Positions 1 to 5,329 are shown, counted from the first letter of the stretch. The stretch is DNA of 5,331 nucleotides from Candidatus Caldarchaeum sp. (GCA_025058435.1 JANXEM010000046.1:1-5331); one strand, 5' to 3'. Made by a program: numbers and translations. The notes: generated by a model from the letters alone, not told the origin.

Positions 1-672
1 CATCCCCGACTCGGCGAGCATACAAGCGGACACCGCGTTCCGGCAGGCGTTGGCCGCGGCGGCTCCCTTCCACATCGAAAGCTCGCCGGCACGGGTCTGC
101 CTCATGGCCGCGTGCGGCACGACAGCGAGCGAAACCGCGTTCGCGGTCTTCTCGTAATCGAGGTTCATCAACCTGCTTATTCCCGCGACGGCACCTATCA
201 TCGTGAAGTTGACGTGGTCCCAGCCGCGTTTCCTTAAGGTCGCGGCGTCGCAGAGCCTGCAACCCACTTCGTATCCTACGGCGATGGCTTCGGCGACCTC
301 TTTCCCATCGGCCCCGTAGGCCTCTCCGACGGCGATGATGGCTGGTATCATGTCGCTGGGATGAAGCGGCTCCTTCGAAAGATAGGTGTCGTTGAAGTCG
401 AGAGCTCTTACTCCGACGCCGTTGACGAATCCAGCCCAGTCGGGAGACGTCTTCAGATTCGTCCCCCAGAGAGAAGACCCATCAGATTTGGCGACATGTT
501 TCGAAACAGCTTTTCTCGCCGCAACAACAGCCTCCTCATCCCACGCACCGAAAAAACATCCAACACTATCCAGCACACGCCTCCGAACTTCGTGCAAAAC
601 ATCTTCGTCCAACACTATGCGGCCCGATGCAAATTCTGCTATTTCCCGGGTTACGCCGTCAAATGACGTCAA
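1..672 (-). CDS. MmgE/PrpD family protein (2-methylcitrate dehydratase-like), N-terminal part
   Basis: This frame is open from 672 to the left edge and gives the first 224 residues; family members are usually about 450-480 residues, so roughly the C-terminal half is outside the window. Family-typical segments are visible: an N-terminal helix region starting TREIAEFASG (8-17), DFNDTYL (92-98), HPSD (104-107), GYEVG (133-137), ISRLMNLDYEKTANAVSLAV (165-184) and WKGAAAANACRNAV (201-214). The family includes 2-methylcitrate dehydratase of propionate breakdown and related cytosolic dehydratases, decarboxylases and epimerases, so the substrate is not settled. The start is inferred as TTG at 670-672: no in-frame ATG lies nearby, the N-terminus then matches family length, and a TATA-like box lies about 28 bases upstream. 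No clear ribosome binding site is seen, which fits a leaderless message. No prpB or prpC neighbour is visible. Confidence 0.9.
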   Translation of the reverse strand, partial: MTSFDGVTREIAEFASGRIVLDEDVLHEVRRRVLDSVGCFFGAWDEEAVVAARKAVSKHVAKSDGSSLWGTNLKTSPDWAGFVNGVGVRALDFNDTYLSKEPLHPSDMIPAIIAVGEAYGADGKEVAEAIAVGYEVGCRLCDAATLRKRGWDHVNFTMIGAVAGISRLMNLDYEKTANAVSLAVVPHAAMRQTRAGELSMWKGAAAANACRNAVSACMLAESGM

Positions 673-696
673 CGAACGGTGGAAGGCCCGGACCGG

Positions 697-704
697 ATTT
701 AAAT
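697..704 (-). promoter_or_regulatory. TATA-like box for the MmgE/PrpD gene
   Basis: The palindrome ATTTAAAT lies in the 33-base gap and is centred about 28 bases upstream of the proposed TTG start. That is the distance expected between an archaeal TATA box and the transcription start, so the message would begin at or next to the start codon. An A-rich stretch just upstream on the minus strand could serve as the TFB recognition element. Promoter activity is inferred. Confidence 0.5.
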
Positions 705-705
705 T

Positions 706-1521
706 TTATTGGGGTGGCTTCGCCAAAGTTTTCAGCAGAAGAACCATCAGCAAAATTCCGACGAAGACGATGAAACTGCCCATCAAAGTCATGAAGCTGA
801 GGTCGGGATATCTTGTTTCGGTGACGGCGGCGACGTAGGTGACTACGTAGAACTCTGGCCTTTGGGTTGTCTGGGTCGATGTGTAGGTTGTTTCTGAGGT
901 GATGTAGGATGTTGTGGTGTAGGTTGTGGTTTTGACAGCTGTTGAGGTCAACGTTCTTGTGGTGGTAATTGTTTCGAGACCGGTTTTTGCGGCGGTCAGC
1001 GAAAAGTTGGCTGGCGATGGCCCCGCCATGACTATAACGTAGACGGTTGAATCCCTGCCGAAAGGCATCACGGCCGAGCCGGTCACCCCCCTACCCAGAA
1101 GCATCCAAGAGCTGACGTTGCCGTAGTCGTCGAAGGCCAGAAAGATGTTCACCGCCGAATTCGACCGCCAAACAACTTCCAGACTGGAAGTTCCTTCGAC
1201 GTCGAAGGGCCCCGCGGCGAGGGCGGTTCCACCGTTCAGAGACCTGTTTACGAATTCTGCTAAGGTTCGTCGTCCCGTCGCCGTCGACTGCGTTGTTTCG
1301 GTGATGTAGAAAGTGGTTGCGACGGTTGTTTGAACGGGTGCGGGCCTTTCCAGCGTGGAGGTCTTGACGACGACCTCCAGCTCTTCAACGGTTCTCATCC
1401 GCGAAGTCTGAACCGCGACCGTCTCGTCGTAGCTCAAAACGTACGGCAGCCGCGTAAACCCCAGCCCAATCAAAATCAGCCCAAAGACGATGAGGCTGGA
1501 GACCGCCAGCTGCGCCCGCAT
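706..1521 (-). CDS. Threonine-rich surface protein with two membrane anchors, unknown function
   Basis: I do not recognise a named family for this 271-residue protein. A hydrophobic segment at about 6-22 follows a short positive N-terminus, and a second at about 243-264 is followed by the basic tail KTLAKPPQ. Between them lie a Thr-rich stretch (about 54-82), a central domain (about 86-178) with alternating hydrophobic residues that looks beta-rich, and a denser Thr/Ser stretch (183-219). The two Thr stretches share a motif, FYITETTQST at 71-80 and SYITSETTYTS at 205-215. The likely topology is a central domain held outside the cell on probably glycosylated stalks, with both ends anchored. 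This is inferred from composition. The start is the ATG at 1519-1521, with a TATA-like box 25 bases upstream and no in-frame start nearby upstream. An adhesion, envelope or sensor role cannot be told apart. Confidence 0.85.
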   Translation of the reverse strand: MRAQLAVSSLIVFGLILIGLGFTRLPYVLSYDETVAVQTSRMRTVEELEVVVKTSTLERPAPVQTTVATTFYITETTQSTATGRRTLAEFVNRSLNGGTALAAGPFDVEGTSSLEVVWRSNSAVNIFLAFDDYGNVSSWMLLGRGVTGSAVMPFGRDSTVYVIVMAGPSPANFSLTAAKTGLETITTTRTLTSTAVKTTTYTTTSYITSETTYTSTQTTQRPEFYVVTYVAAVTETRYPDLSFMTLMGSFIVFVGILLMVLLLKTLAKPPQ

Positions 1522-1543
1522 GCATCCGCAACCCCCTCAGCGG

Positions 1544-1549
1544 TATAAA
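1544..1549 (-). promoter_or_regulatory. TATA-like box for the threonine-rich surface protein gene
   Basis: The minus strand reads CTTTATACC here, centred about 25 bases upstream of the ATG at 1521. This is the spacing expected for a leaderless archaeal transcript. It lies between the pyrD stop and this gene, so this gene probably has its own promoter. Confidence 0.55.
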
Positions 1550-1587
1550 GACATATTGAAAGACACGCGCCGTCCAAACCGTGAACC

Positions 1588-1608
1588 AAAAATTCGGATT
1601 ATCCCGAA
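1588..1608 (-). terminator. Hairpin plus T-run downstream of pyrD
   Basis: Just after the pyrD stop the minus strand has a 5-bp stem TTCGG/CCGAA around a six-base loop (1608-1593), followed directly by five T (1592-1588). It has the shape of an intrinsic terminator. Archaeal RNA polymerase can stop on T-runs alone, so the hairpin may or may not matter. A T-run also flanks the hairpin on the plus strand. Confidence 0.5.
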
Positions 1609-1615
1609 ACCTTTT

Positions 1616-2620
1616 TCACCGCCGGCTTCTAATCTGCTCCACCGAATCAAAACCCCGCTTCAACATGATTTCCTTCAACTCGCGGAGAATTTCTTCAACA
1701 ACGGACGGGCCTCGGTAGACCAAGGCCGTGTAGATTTGGACGGTTTTGGCCCCGTTACGGAACGCTTCAAAGACATCGGAGCCGGTCGAAATACCTCCGA
1801 CTGCGTGAACCTCAAACCCTTCGTCGACCAGTTCCCGCACATCCCCAACACATTTCAGCATGTACGGGAAAAGCGGCCGACCGCTCAACCCACCCCTGCC
1901 GACCGCCACTTTCGGCTCGTCGACGAGTAACGCGTTGACCGCAGTCACTCCGTCAAACCCGTTTTCGTACCAAATCTTCACAACCCTGTTTACCGCTTCT
2001 CTGTCATCCTGCGTCGCGTATGGTGGAGTTTTGAGGTAGGTTGGCTTGGTTTTGACGGCCGCGAGCGATGCCGCCGTGTTCCGGAATACGGATGGCTCGA
2101 AGTAGTGGCGTAGCTGGGGCGTGTTGGGTGAGCTGATGTTGATTTCGACGGCGGCCGCGTTTTTCTGGACCGCCGCGTAGCATTCAACAAGGTTTTCGGG
2201 TTTTTCATCCGCGACGCTGACGACGACCGGCGTCTCCGAAGGCCTGTTTTCCTCGATGTTTTTGAGGAACTGTTCGAGGCCGGGGTTCGGAAACCCCATC
2301 GCGTTGACCAGAGCAGCTTCCCGCTCCCGGCGAACAATCCGCGGCTTCGGAGAACCTTTCCTGAAATTCCGCGTCACAGACCCGGCCACGATGTATCCGA
2401 AACCCAGCTTCGTCAAATCCTTGACATGTGTGCCGTGTTTGTCGAAGCCGGCGGCGAGTCCGACGGGGTTTTTGAGACGGCCGAACTTGGTGTCGACGGT
2501 GAAACATTCTTCGGCGTAGTTCATCCGGTAGGGAGAAATGGGGAGAAGCTTGAGGCCCAAGTCGTGGGCGGTTTCGGGTGGAAGTTTCCGTAGCAACCCA
2601 TAACCCAGACGCAAAAACAA
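1616..2620 (-). CDS. pyrD: Dihydroorotate dehydrogenase (quinone), class 2
   Basis: Oxidises dihydroorotate to orotate, the fourth step of pyrimidine synthesis, using FMN and passing electrons to membrane quinone. At 334 residues it has normal class 2 length and includes the N-terminal membrane-binding helices (about 1-30, with PPETAHDLGLKLL). Visible motifs are NPVGLAAGFDKHG (51-63), NAMGF (106-110, orotate-contacting Asn106), EINISSPNT (159-167, with Ser164 as the class 2 catalytic base), Lys197 in LKTPP (FMN contact), Asn229, GRGGLSGRPL (241-250), and the phosphate-binding end VGGISTG...VQIYTALVYRGP (274-305). The FMN-contacting Asn of human DHODH (Asn181) aligns by eye with Ser135, an apparent substitution. 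The start is TTG at 2618-2620: GGAG lies 5 bases upstream, and a TGA blocks this frame further upstream. The separate upstream gap and the terminator-like signal after it suggest its own transcript. Confidence 0.95.
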   Translation of the reverse strand: MFLRLGYGLLRKLPPETAHDLGLKLLPISPYRMNYAEECFTVDTKFGRLKNPVGLAAGFDKHGTHVKDLTKLGFGYIVAGSVTRNFRKGSPKPRIVRREREAALVNAMGFPNPGLEQFLKNIEENRPSETPVVVSVADEKPENLVECYAAVQKNAAAVEINISSPNTPQLRHYFEPSVFRNTAASLAAVKTKPTYLKTPPYATQDDREAVNRVVKIWYENGFDGVTAVNALLVDEPKVAVGRGGLSGRPLFPYMLKCVGDVRELVDEGFEVHAVGGISTGSDVFEAFRNGAKTVQIYTALVYRGPSVVEEILRELKEIMLKRGFDSVEQIRSRR

Positions 2621-2625
2621 TTCGT

Positions 2626-2629
2626 CTCC
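2626..2629 (-). promoter_or_regulatory. Ribosome binding site deciding the TTG start of pyrD
   Basis: On the minus strand GGAG, within GGGAGA, sits 5 bases before TTG at 2620. It supports this non-ATG start, the only one compatible with the conserved N-terminal helix. Other starts in this window lack such a site. Confidence 0.5.
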
Positions 2630-2648
2630 CTTCTCCGTCTCTCCTCAC

Positions 2649-2656
2649 AAAATAAA
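2649..2656 (-). promoter_or_regulatory. TATA-like box for pyrD
   Basis: The minus strand reads TTTATTTT, centred about 32 bases upstream of the TTG start. A start of transcription about 26 bases downstream of the box would leave a leader of roughly 5 bases, or somewhat more if the ribosome binding site at 2626-2629 is used. Inferred only. Confidence 0.4.
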
Positions 2657-2669
2657 CCTTGCCGTCGGT

Positions 2670-2698
2670 AAAAACTGGATGCAGAAAAAAGGGAAAAA
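2670..2698 (-). terminator. T-tract terminator after the nucleoside phosphorylase gene
   Basis: Immediately after the TAA stop the minus strand carries three T-runs of 5, 6 and 5 bases (2698-2694, 2690-2685, 2674-2670) within 29 bases. Archaeal RNA polymerase terminates at such T-tracts, so transcription probably ends largely here, before pyrD. Confidence 0.5.
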
Positions 2699-3412
2699 TT
2701 ATTCGAGAGGCACCTTCACGGCCGCCGACAAAACCGCTTTCCCGGCTTTTTCCACGAAAGGCTTGAGATATTCGGCGTCAACCATCGGAGTCATTTCCGC
2801 CAAGTTGTCGCTGATAAGCAACGCCGAGCCTGTTTTCAGGTTCCGCAGCATCCCCAGCCCGAAAAGCGTCGCGCATTCCATTTCGACGGCGATGTACCCC
2901 CGCCTGCTCCATTTTGCGGCAAATTCCGGGTCTTCGGCGTAGAAGGCGTCGCTCGAGAAAACGGGGCCCAGATAGGTTTTCAACCCGTTGTTCTTGAACT
3001 CTTCTACGAGTGTTGAAACAACTTCGTAGCTCGGCGCGGGCGTAAGATGGGTGTCGGGAACATATTGCTGAAGCGTTCCACCGATGTACGCCGCGGCCGT
3101 CGGAATCACGATTTCACCGTTCTTCATCCCCTTCACGAAAGCACCGCATGTACCCAACCGGATAATCAGCTTAGCTCCCAGCATGGCCACCTCCTCAAAC
3201 ACGATGGCCGACGAAGGCCCGCCGACGCCGTGGCAGATGACGGTGACGGGTTCTCCGCGGAAACTTCCGGTATACGCTATGAACCCACGGTTTTCGTTGA
3301 CCAGACGCGGGCTGTCAAGCATCTTCGAAAGCTGGACAACACGGGCCGGGTCGCCGGCCGCAACCACGCGCTTCGCAATATCACGGGTTTTCAAATGCTG
3401 TGGCTGAAGCAT
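2699..3412 (-). CDS. Nucleoside phosphorylase, PNP/UDP family, probably purine or methylthioadenosine type
   Basis: This 237-residue cytosolic protein would split nucleosides with phosphate into base and ribose-1-phosphate (or methylthioribose-1-phosphate). Family motifs are GDPAR (20-24, phosphate site), HGVGGPSSAIVFEE (61-74), RLGTCGA (85-91, phosphate and ribose), FSSDAFYAED (152-161) and VEMECATLF (176-184, ribose-binding Met/Glu). SDN at 201-203 matches the Ser-Asp of purine nucleoside phosphorylases, whose Asp handles the purine N7. Uridine phosphorylases lack it, so a purine or 5'-methylthioadenosine substrate is more likely than uridine, although automatic annotation may say uridine phosphorylase. 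By memory the sequence resembles the Sulfolobus MTA phosphorylase. I chose ATG at 3410-3412: the frame is open to 3553, but the extra 47 residues are basic, unlike the family, and overlap the upstream gene. The gap to the upstream ligase-like gene is 34 bases, so the two may be co-transcribed. Confidence 0.93.
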   Translation of the reverse strand: MLQPQHLKTRDIAKRVVAAGDPARVVQLSKMLDSPRLVNENRGFIAYTGSFRGEPVTVICHGVGGPSSAIVFEEVAMLGAKLIIRLGTCGAFVKGMKNGEIVIPTAAAYIGGTLQQYVPDTHLTPAPSYEVVSTLVEEFKNNGLKTYLGPVFSSDAFYAEDPEFAAKWSRRGYIAVEMECATLFGLGMLRNLKTGSALLISDNLAEMTPMVDAEYLKPFVEKAGKAVLSAAVKVPLE

Positions 3413-3446
3413 GCAAAAACGTGCAACCAGCGGCTCAAAAACATTT

Positions 3447-4181
3447 CTAAAACAGCGAAATCGATTCGACGTCAGCCGGAGCCAACGGAATCCTCTCCTG
3501 CTCAACCCGTAGAACCATGCGGCCCAGCTCGTCAAAGCCTTCGAGAAAACCAATCAACTGCGTTCCATGCGACAGGTTGACGGAGACAACCGTTCTGACG
3601 TATTCCAGCACATCGCGTATCCTGTCGAGAAGCTCCGCACGCCATCCCTCCTTGTAGAGCTGGTAATTTTTCGCAAAAGATTGGATAATGTTTTCCAGTA
3701 GAACTGACTCGTCCACCGGATCCCCGGTCTCCAAAGCCAGCGAAGAACCGCCGTGTCCCGTTTCACCGAACTCCTCCCGACCAACGTTCACGTATATCCC
3801 CGAACCGGCGAAGGCGCGGGCGACGACATCGTTCACAACCTCCATCTCAACCGAAACCGAAGCCACAACGTTGCCGTGAAGAGAGATTTCGCCGGGCCAA
3901 CGCAGCAGCGGCTGAAGGCCCGTGGTCTTTGCGATGCCTTCCACAACAGACAACCCCGTCGTAAGAATCAGCAACGGCGAAGTCGTCGCGCTCTGACGGG
4001 GATACACGATGACCACAAACCAGAGACCACCCGATTTGACGGGCTTCAGACGACCGACAGCCGCCCGATGATTCCGCGTAAAGACCGTAAACCCTTCATC
4101 CAAAGCACCCAAAGCCCGGGCCTCGTCAAAAATCGATACAGCTTCCCCCACCTCCTTCAAATTCTTCGCAGCAGCCTTCAA
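3447..4181 (-). CDS. Divergent biotin--protein ligase (BirA/BPL)-fold protein with degenerate active site
   Basis: The 244 residues follow the order of a biotin ligase without a DNA-binding domain. SIFDEA (16-21) stands near the usual S-T-N-D segment, LWFVVIVYP (53-61) resembles the strand after GRGRxGRxW, and TTGLSVVEGIAKTTGLQ (74-90) is the typical helix. RWPGEISLHGNVVASVSVEME (94-114) aligns with the WPND and lysine segment, GIYVNVG (128-134) with GIGINVN, and 206-244 resembles the small C-terminal domain, ending ADVESISLF. The ATP/biotin loop GRGRxGR is not present (HRAAVGRLKPV, 38-48), WPND reads WPGE, and the lysine of the usual K-x-x-G segment is missing around 104-110. Ordinary ligases attach biotin to the carboxylase carrier protein. 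This one may be inactive, regulatory, or have changed substrate. The start is TTG at 4179-4181, with an in-frame TAG three codons upstream; GTG at codon 11 is possible but less likely. Confidence 0.75.
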   Translation of the reverse strand: MKAAAKNLKEVGEAVSIFDEARALGALDEGFTVFTRNHRAAVGRLKPVKSGGLWFVVIVYPRQSATTSPLLILTTGLSVVEGIAKTTGLQPLLRWPGEISLHGNVVASVSVEMEVVNDVVARAFAGSGIYVNVGREEFGETGHGGSSLALETGDPVDESVLLENIIQSFAKNYQLYKEGWRAELLDRIRDVLEYVRTVVSVNLSHGTQLIGFLEGFDELGRMVLRVEQERIPLAPADVESISLF

Positions 4182-4213
4182 ACGCTTCTACGGACACCAA
4201 GCAACCACGCCGG

Positions 4214-4220
4214 AAATTAA
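4214..4220 (-). promoter_or_regulatory. Weak TATA-like box for the ligase-like gene
   Basis: The minus strand reads TTAATTT, centred about 36 bases upstream of the TTG start, in the 112-base divergent gap. It would give a leader of about 9 bases. It is the most AT-rich element in the right place, but the match is weak. Confidence 0.3.
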
Positions 4221-4244
4221 CCATTTCCACCCCAACATCCGACA

Positions 4245-4254
4245 AACTTAAGTT
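4245..4254 (+). promoter_or_regulatory. Perfect 10-base palindrome between divergent promoters, possible operator
   Basis: AACTTAAGTT is its own reverse complement. It lies between the two proposed promoters, about 9 bases upstream of the Rieske TATA-like box and 24 bases beyond the ligase-gene box. The position would suit a dimeric regulator, but a short AT-rich palindrome can arise by chance. Confidence 0.2.
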
Positions 4255-4263
4255 AGGAAAAAA

Positions 4264-4270
4264 CTATTAA
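4264..4270 (+). promoter_or_regulatory. TATA-like box for the Rieske gene
   Basis: CTATTAA is centred about 27 bases upstream of the ATG at 4294 and is preceded by the purine-rich run GGAAAAAA, which fits a TFB recognition element. The spacing predicts a transcript beginning at or next to the ATG. Confidence 0.55.
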
Positions 4271-4293
4271 GCAGCAGACCGAGGCGTCTCAAC

Positions 4294-5112
4294 ATGGCCG
4301 GACGACGGAGAACACTTCTCAAAGCAGTTCTCGGCACATCCCTTCTCGCGACACTCGCCCCATTCCTTTCATGGGGAGGATATCTATTCAGGCCCGAAGC
4401 AGCCGCCGGCCAGATCAGGCAGAGGATAATCAACTTGAAAGATTTCCCCGTCAACTCGAAGCTGACGTTTCCGTTTCCAGCCACCGGCGACCCGACCGTC
4501 GACTCCGACCCCTTCAGACAATACATCCTCGTCCATCTTCCGTCCGGCGACCTCAAAGCCTTCAGCAAAGTCTGCGTCCACCTCTGGTGCCTCTACGACT
4601 ACATCCCCGAAAAACGCGAATTCCAGTGCCCATGCCATGGAAGCATCTACAACGCCGACACCGGCGTGTCCGTGAGAGGCCCCGCCGCGCTACAGCCCTA
4701 CCCAACCAACACATTACCGGAACTCGCCATCGAAGTCGACCCCGACGGAACCGTGTACGCAACAGGCCTCAAAGGCAGAATCGGCTACGGCAGAGAATAC
4801 AGAGCAGAAGCCGCTTGGATACAGCAGAGACAAAGCACTTCCCCCAACACGCCGGCCGTAGCCTACGCGGCTTTGAAAGACCCGCTACCGCCCGAAGAAC
4901 TCATCACAGCCCTGAGAACATACGACGTCCAGCTCGTCAAATGGTACGGCTACTTCGACAAATCAAGAACCGAAAGAGAATGGCTGATGAACGAAGGCGA
5001 AAAAAACATCACACAAGCAACCGCGGTATACGGCGCCGACATATCGGCCACACCAGCCAAGCTACAACGCCTCCTCGAAGACCAGCGGATAATCACGCTG
5101 CTTCCCCGATAA
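4294..5112 (+). CDS. Tat-exported Rieske [2Fe-2S] protein with C-terminal extension
   Basis: This 272-residue protein should carry electrons from quinol to a cytochrome on the outer face of the membrane, as in cytochrome bc-type complexes. The N-terminus RRRTLLKA (4-11) followed by a hydrophobic stretch (about 12-31) looks like a twin-arginine export signal that may remain as an anchor. The cluster site is clear: C94-x-H96 and C112-x-x-H115 are the ligands, C99 and C114 form the usual disulfide pair, and Ser117 and Tyr119 match the two residues that raise the redox potential in bc1 Rieske proteins. GPAALQPYP (129-137) corresponds to the Pro loop. The usual Gly before C99 is Trp98. Residues about 160-272 follow the Rieske fold, are soluble and rich in charged and aromatic residues (VKWYGYFDK at 215-223), and match nothing I recognise. 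No cytochrome b gene lies in the window. The start is ATG, with a TATA-like box 27 bases upstream. Confidence 0.95.
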   Translation: MAGRRRTLLKAVLGTSLLATLAPFLSWGGYLFRPEAAAGQIRQRIINLKDFPVNSKLTFPFPATGDPTVDSDPFRQYILVHLPSGDLKAFSKVCVHLWCLYDYIPEKREFQCPCHGSIYNADTGVSVRGPAALQPYPTNTLPELAIEVDPDGTVYATGLKGRIGYGREYRAEAAWIQQRQSTSPNTPAVAYAALKDPLPPEELITALRTYDVQLVKWYGYFDKSRTEREWLMNEGEKNITQATAVYGADISATPAKLQRLLEDQRIITLLPR

Positions 5113-5113
5113 A

Positions 5114-5121
5114 ACTAAAAA
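5114..5121 (+). promoter_or_regulatory. TATA-like box for the tRNA-Leu gene
   Basis: ACTAAAAA is centred about 27 bases before the first base of the mature tRNA (5145), in the 32-base gap after the Rieske stop. This suggests separate transcription of the tRNA with almost no 5' leader. Confidence 0.4.
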
Positions 5122-5169
5122 GCAACAACTCATCTTTCCCAACTGCGGGGGTCGCCAAGCCTGGTCAAA

Positions 5170-5198
5170 TCCCGCGGCGGAAGCCGTGGAAAACAACC
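5170..5198 (+). other. Intron in the D-arm of tRNA-Leu (non-canonical position)
   Basis: Removing these 29 bases restores the D-loop AAGCCTGGTCAAA followed by GGC, as in other archaeal tRNA-Leu. The insert folds by itself: CCGCGGC (5172-5178) pairs with GCCGTGG (5183-5189), with one G-U pair, closed by a GGAA tetraloop. I could not draw a standard bulge-helix-bulge splice site around it, so the ends may be off by a few bases. Confidence 0.65.
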
Positions 5199-5213
5199 GG
5201 CGCAGGACTGAGA

Positions 5214-5237
5214 ACGCGCAGCCCTCGCGTCAGCAAG
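5214..5237 (+). other. Intron after position 37 of tRNA-Leu (canonical position)
   Basis: These 24 bases sit one base 3' of the anticodon. A near-canonical bulge-helix-bulge can be drawn. CTGA (5208-5211) pairs with TCAG (5230-5233) as the 4-bp central helix. GAA (5212-5214) is the 5' bulge, and CGCG (5215-5218) pairs with CGCG (5226-5229) in the intron stem. The 3' bulge is five bases instead of three, a relaxed form. Confidence 0.75.
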
Positions 5238-5263
5238 CTCCTGTCCCGAAGGGGTTCGTGGGT

Positions 5264-5329
5264 TCAAATCCCACCCCCCGCAGACAATTTTTGGGTTTTC
5301 TCCCATTCTTCGAGCAGGTGTATGTAAAG
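5264..5329 (-). CDS. Possible C-terminal tail of a minus-strand gene overlapping the tRNA end
   Basis: From the right edge one minus-strand frame is open for 21 codons and reads LYIHLLEEWEKTQKL then SAGGGI before a TGA inside the tRNA T-arm. The first part looks like an amphipathic helix. A frame this short can be open by chance, and the overlap with the tRNA 3' end counts against it. It could only be the end of a gene lying mostly outside the window. Confidence 0.2.
   Translation of the reverse strand, partial: LYIHLLEEWEKTQKLSAGGGI
5288..5304 (+). terminator. T-run and small hairpin after tRNA-Leu
   Basis: Six bases after the tRNA, five T (5288-5292) are followed by GGG-TTTTCT-CCC, which can form a 3-bp hairpin and has a second T-run in its loop. 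T-runs alone are the usual stop for archaeal RNA polymerase. Confidence 0.45.

Larger units (their letters stand above)
5145..5282 (+). tRNA. tRNA-Leu (anticodon GAG) interrupted by two introns
   Basis: The acceptor stem GCGGGGG (5145-5151) pairs with CCCCCGC (5275-5281), with discriminator A5282 and no encoded CCA. The D-stem is GCC (5154-5156) with GGC (5199-5201). The anticodon stem is CAGGA (5203-5207) with TCCTG (5239-5243), and the anticodon GAG at 5210-5212 reads leucine codons CUC and CUU. The long variable arm TCCCGAAGGGGTTC (5244-5257) is typical of tRNA-Leu. The T-stem GTGGG (5258-5262) pairs with CCCAC (5270-5274) around loop TTCAAAT. Two insertions must be removed to give a normal 85-base tRNA: about 29 bases in the D-arm (5170-5198) and 24 bases after position 37 (5214-5237). 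The stems and the long arm make the identity secure. Exact splice points are inferred. Confidence 0.92.

Noticed and set aside
361..838. Two plus-strand open frames opposite the PrpD start and the surface-protein end
   Set aside because: Both lie antisense to genes with better support, have low-complexity composition and show no recognisable motif.
2205..2648. Minus-strand frame starting at GTG just upstream of pyrD and running inside it
   Set aside because: It is an Arg-rich shadow of pyrD in another frame without family features.
3413..3553. Upstream extension of the nucleoside phosphorylase by 47 residues
   Set aside because: The frame is open, but the added residues are basic and aromatic, do not fit the family N-terminus, and mostly overlap the end of the ligase-like gene. 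The ATG at 3412 gives the normal length.
4148..4156. Strong GGAGG ribosome-binding-like sequence inside the ligase-like gene on the minus strand
   Set aside because: No start codon follows at a suitable distance in the coding frame; the bases encode Lys-Glu-Val and are probably coincidental.
5170..5198. D-arm insert of the tRNA as a sign of a pseudogene
   Set aside because: All stems, the anticodon loop, the T-arm and the acceptor pair perfectly, and removing the insert gives a consensus tRNA-Leu. An intron explains it better than decay.
4371..5327. Long plus-strand open frame of 318 residues overlapping the Rieske gene and the tRNA
   Set aside because: It is very rich in Arg, Pro and His, runs through a tRNA, and shadows the clear Rieske frame, as expected from its GC-rich codons.
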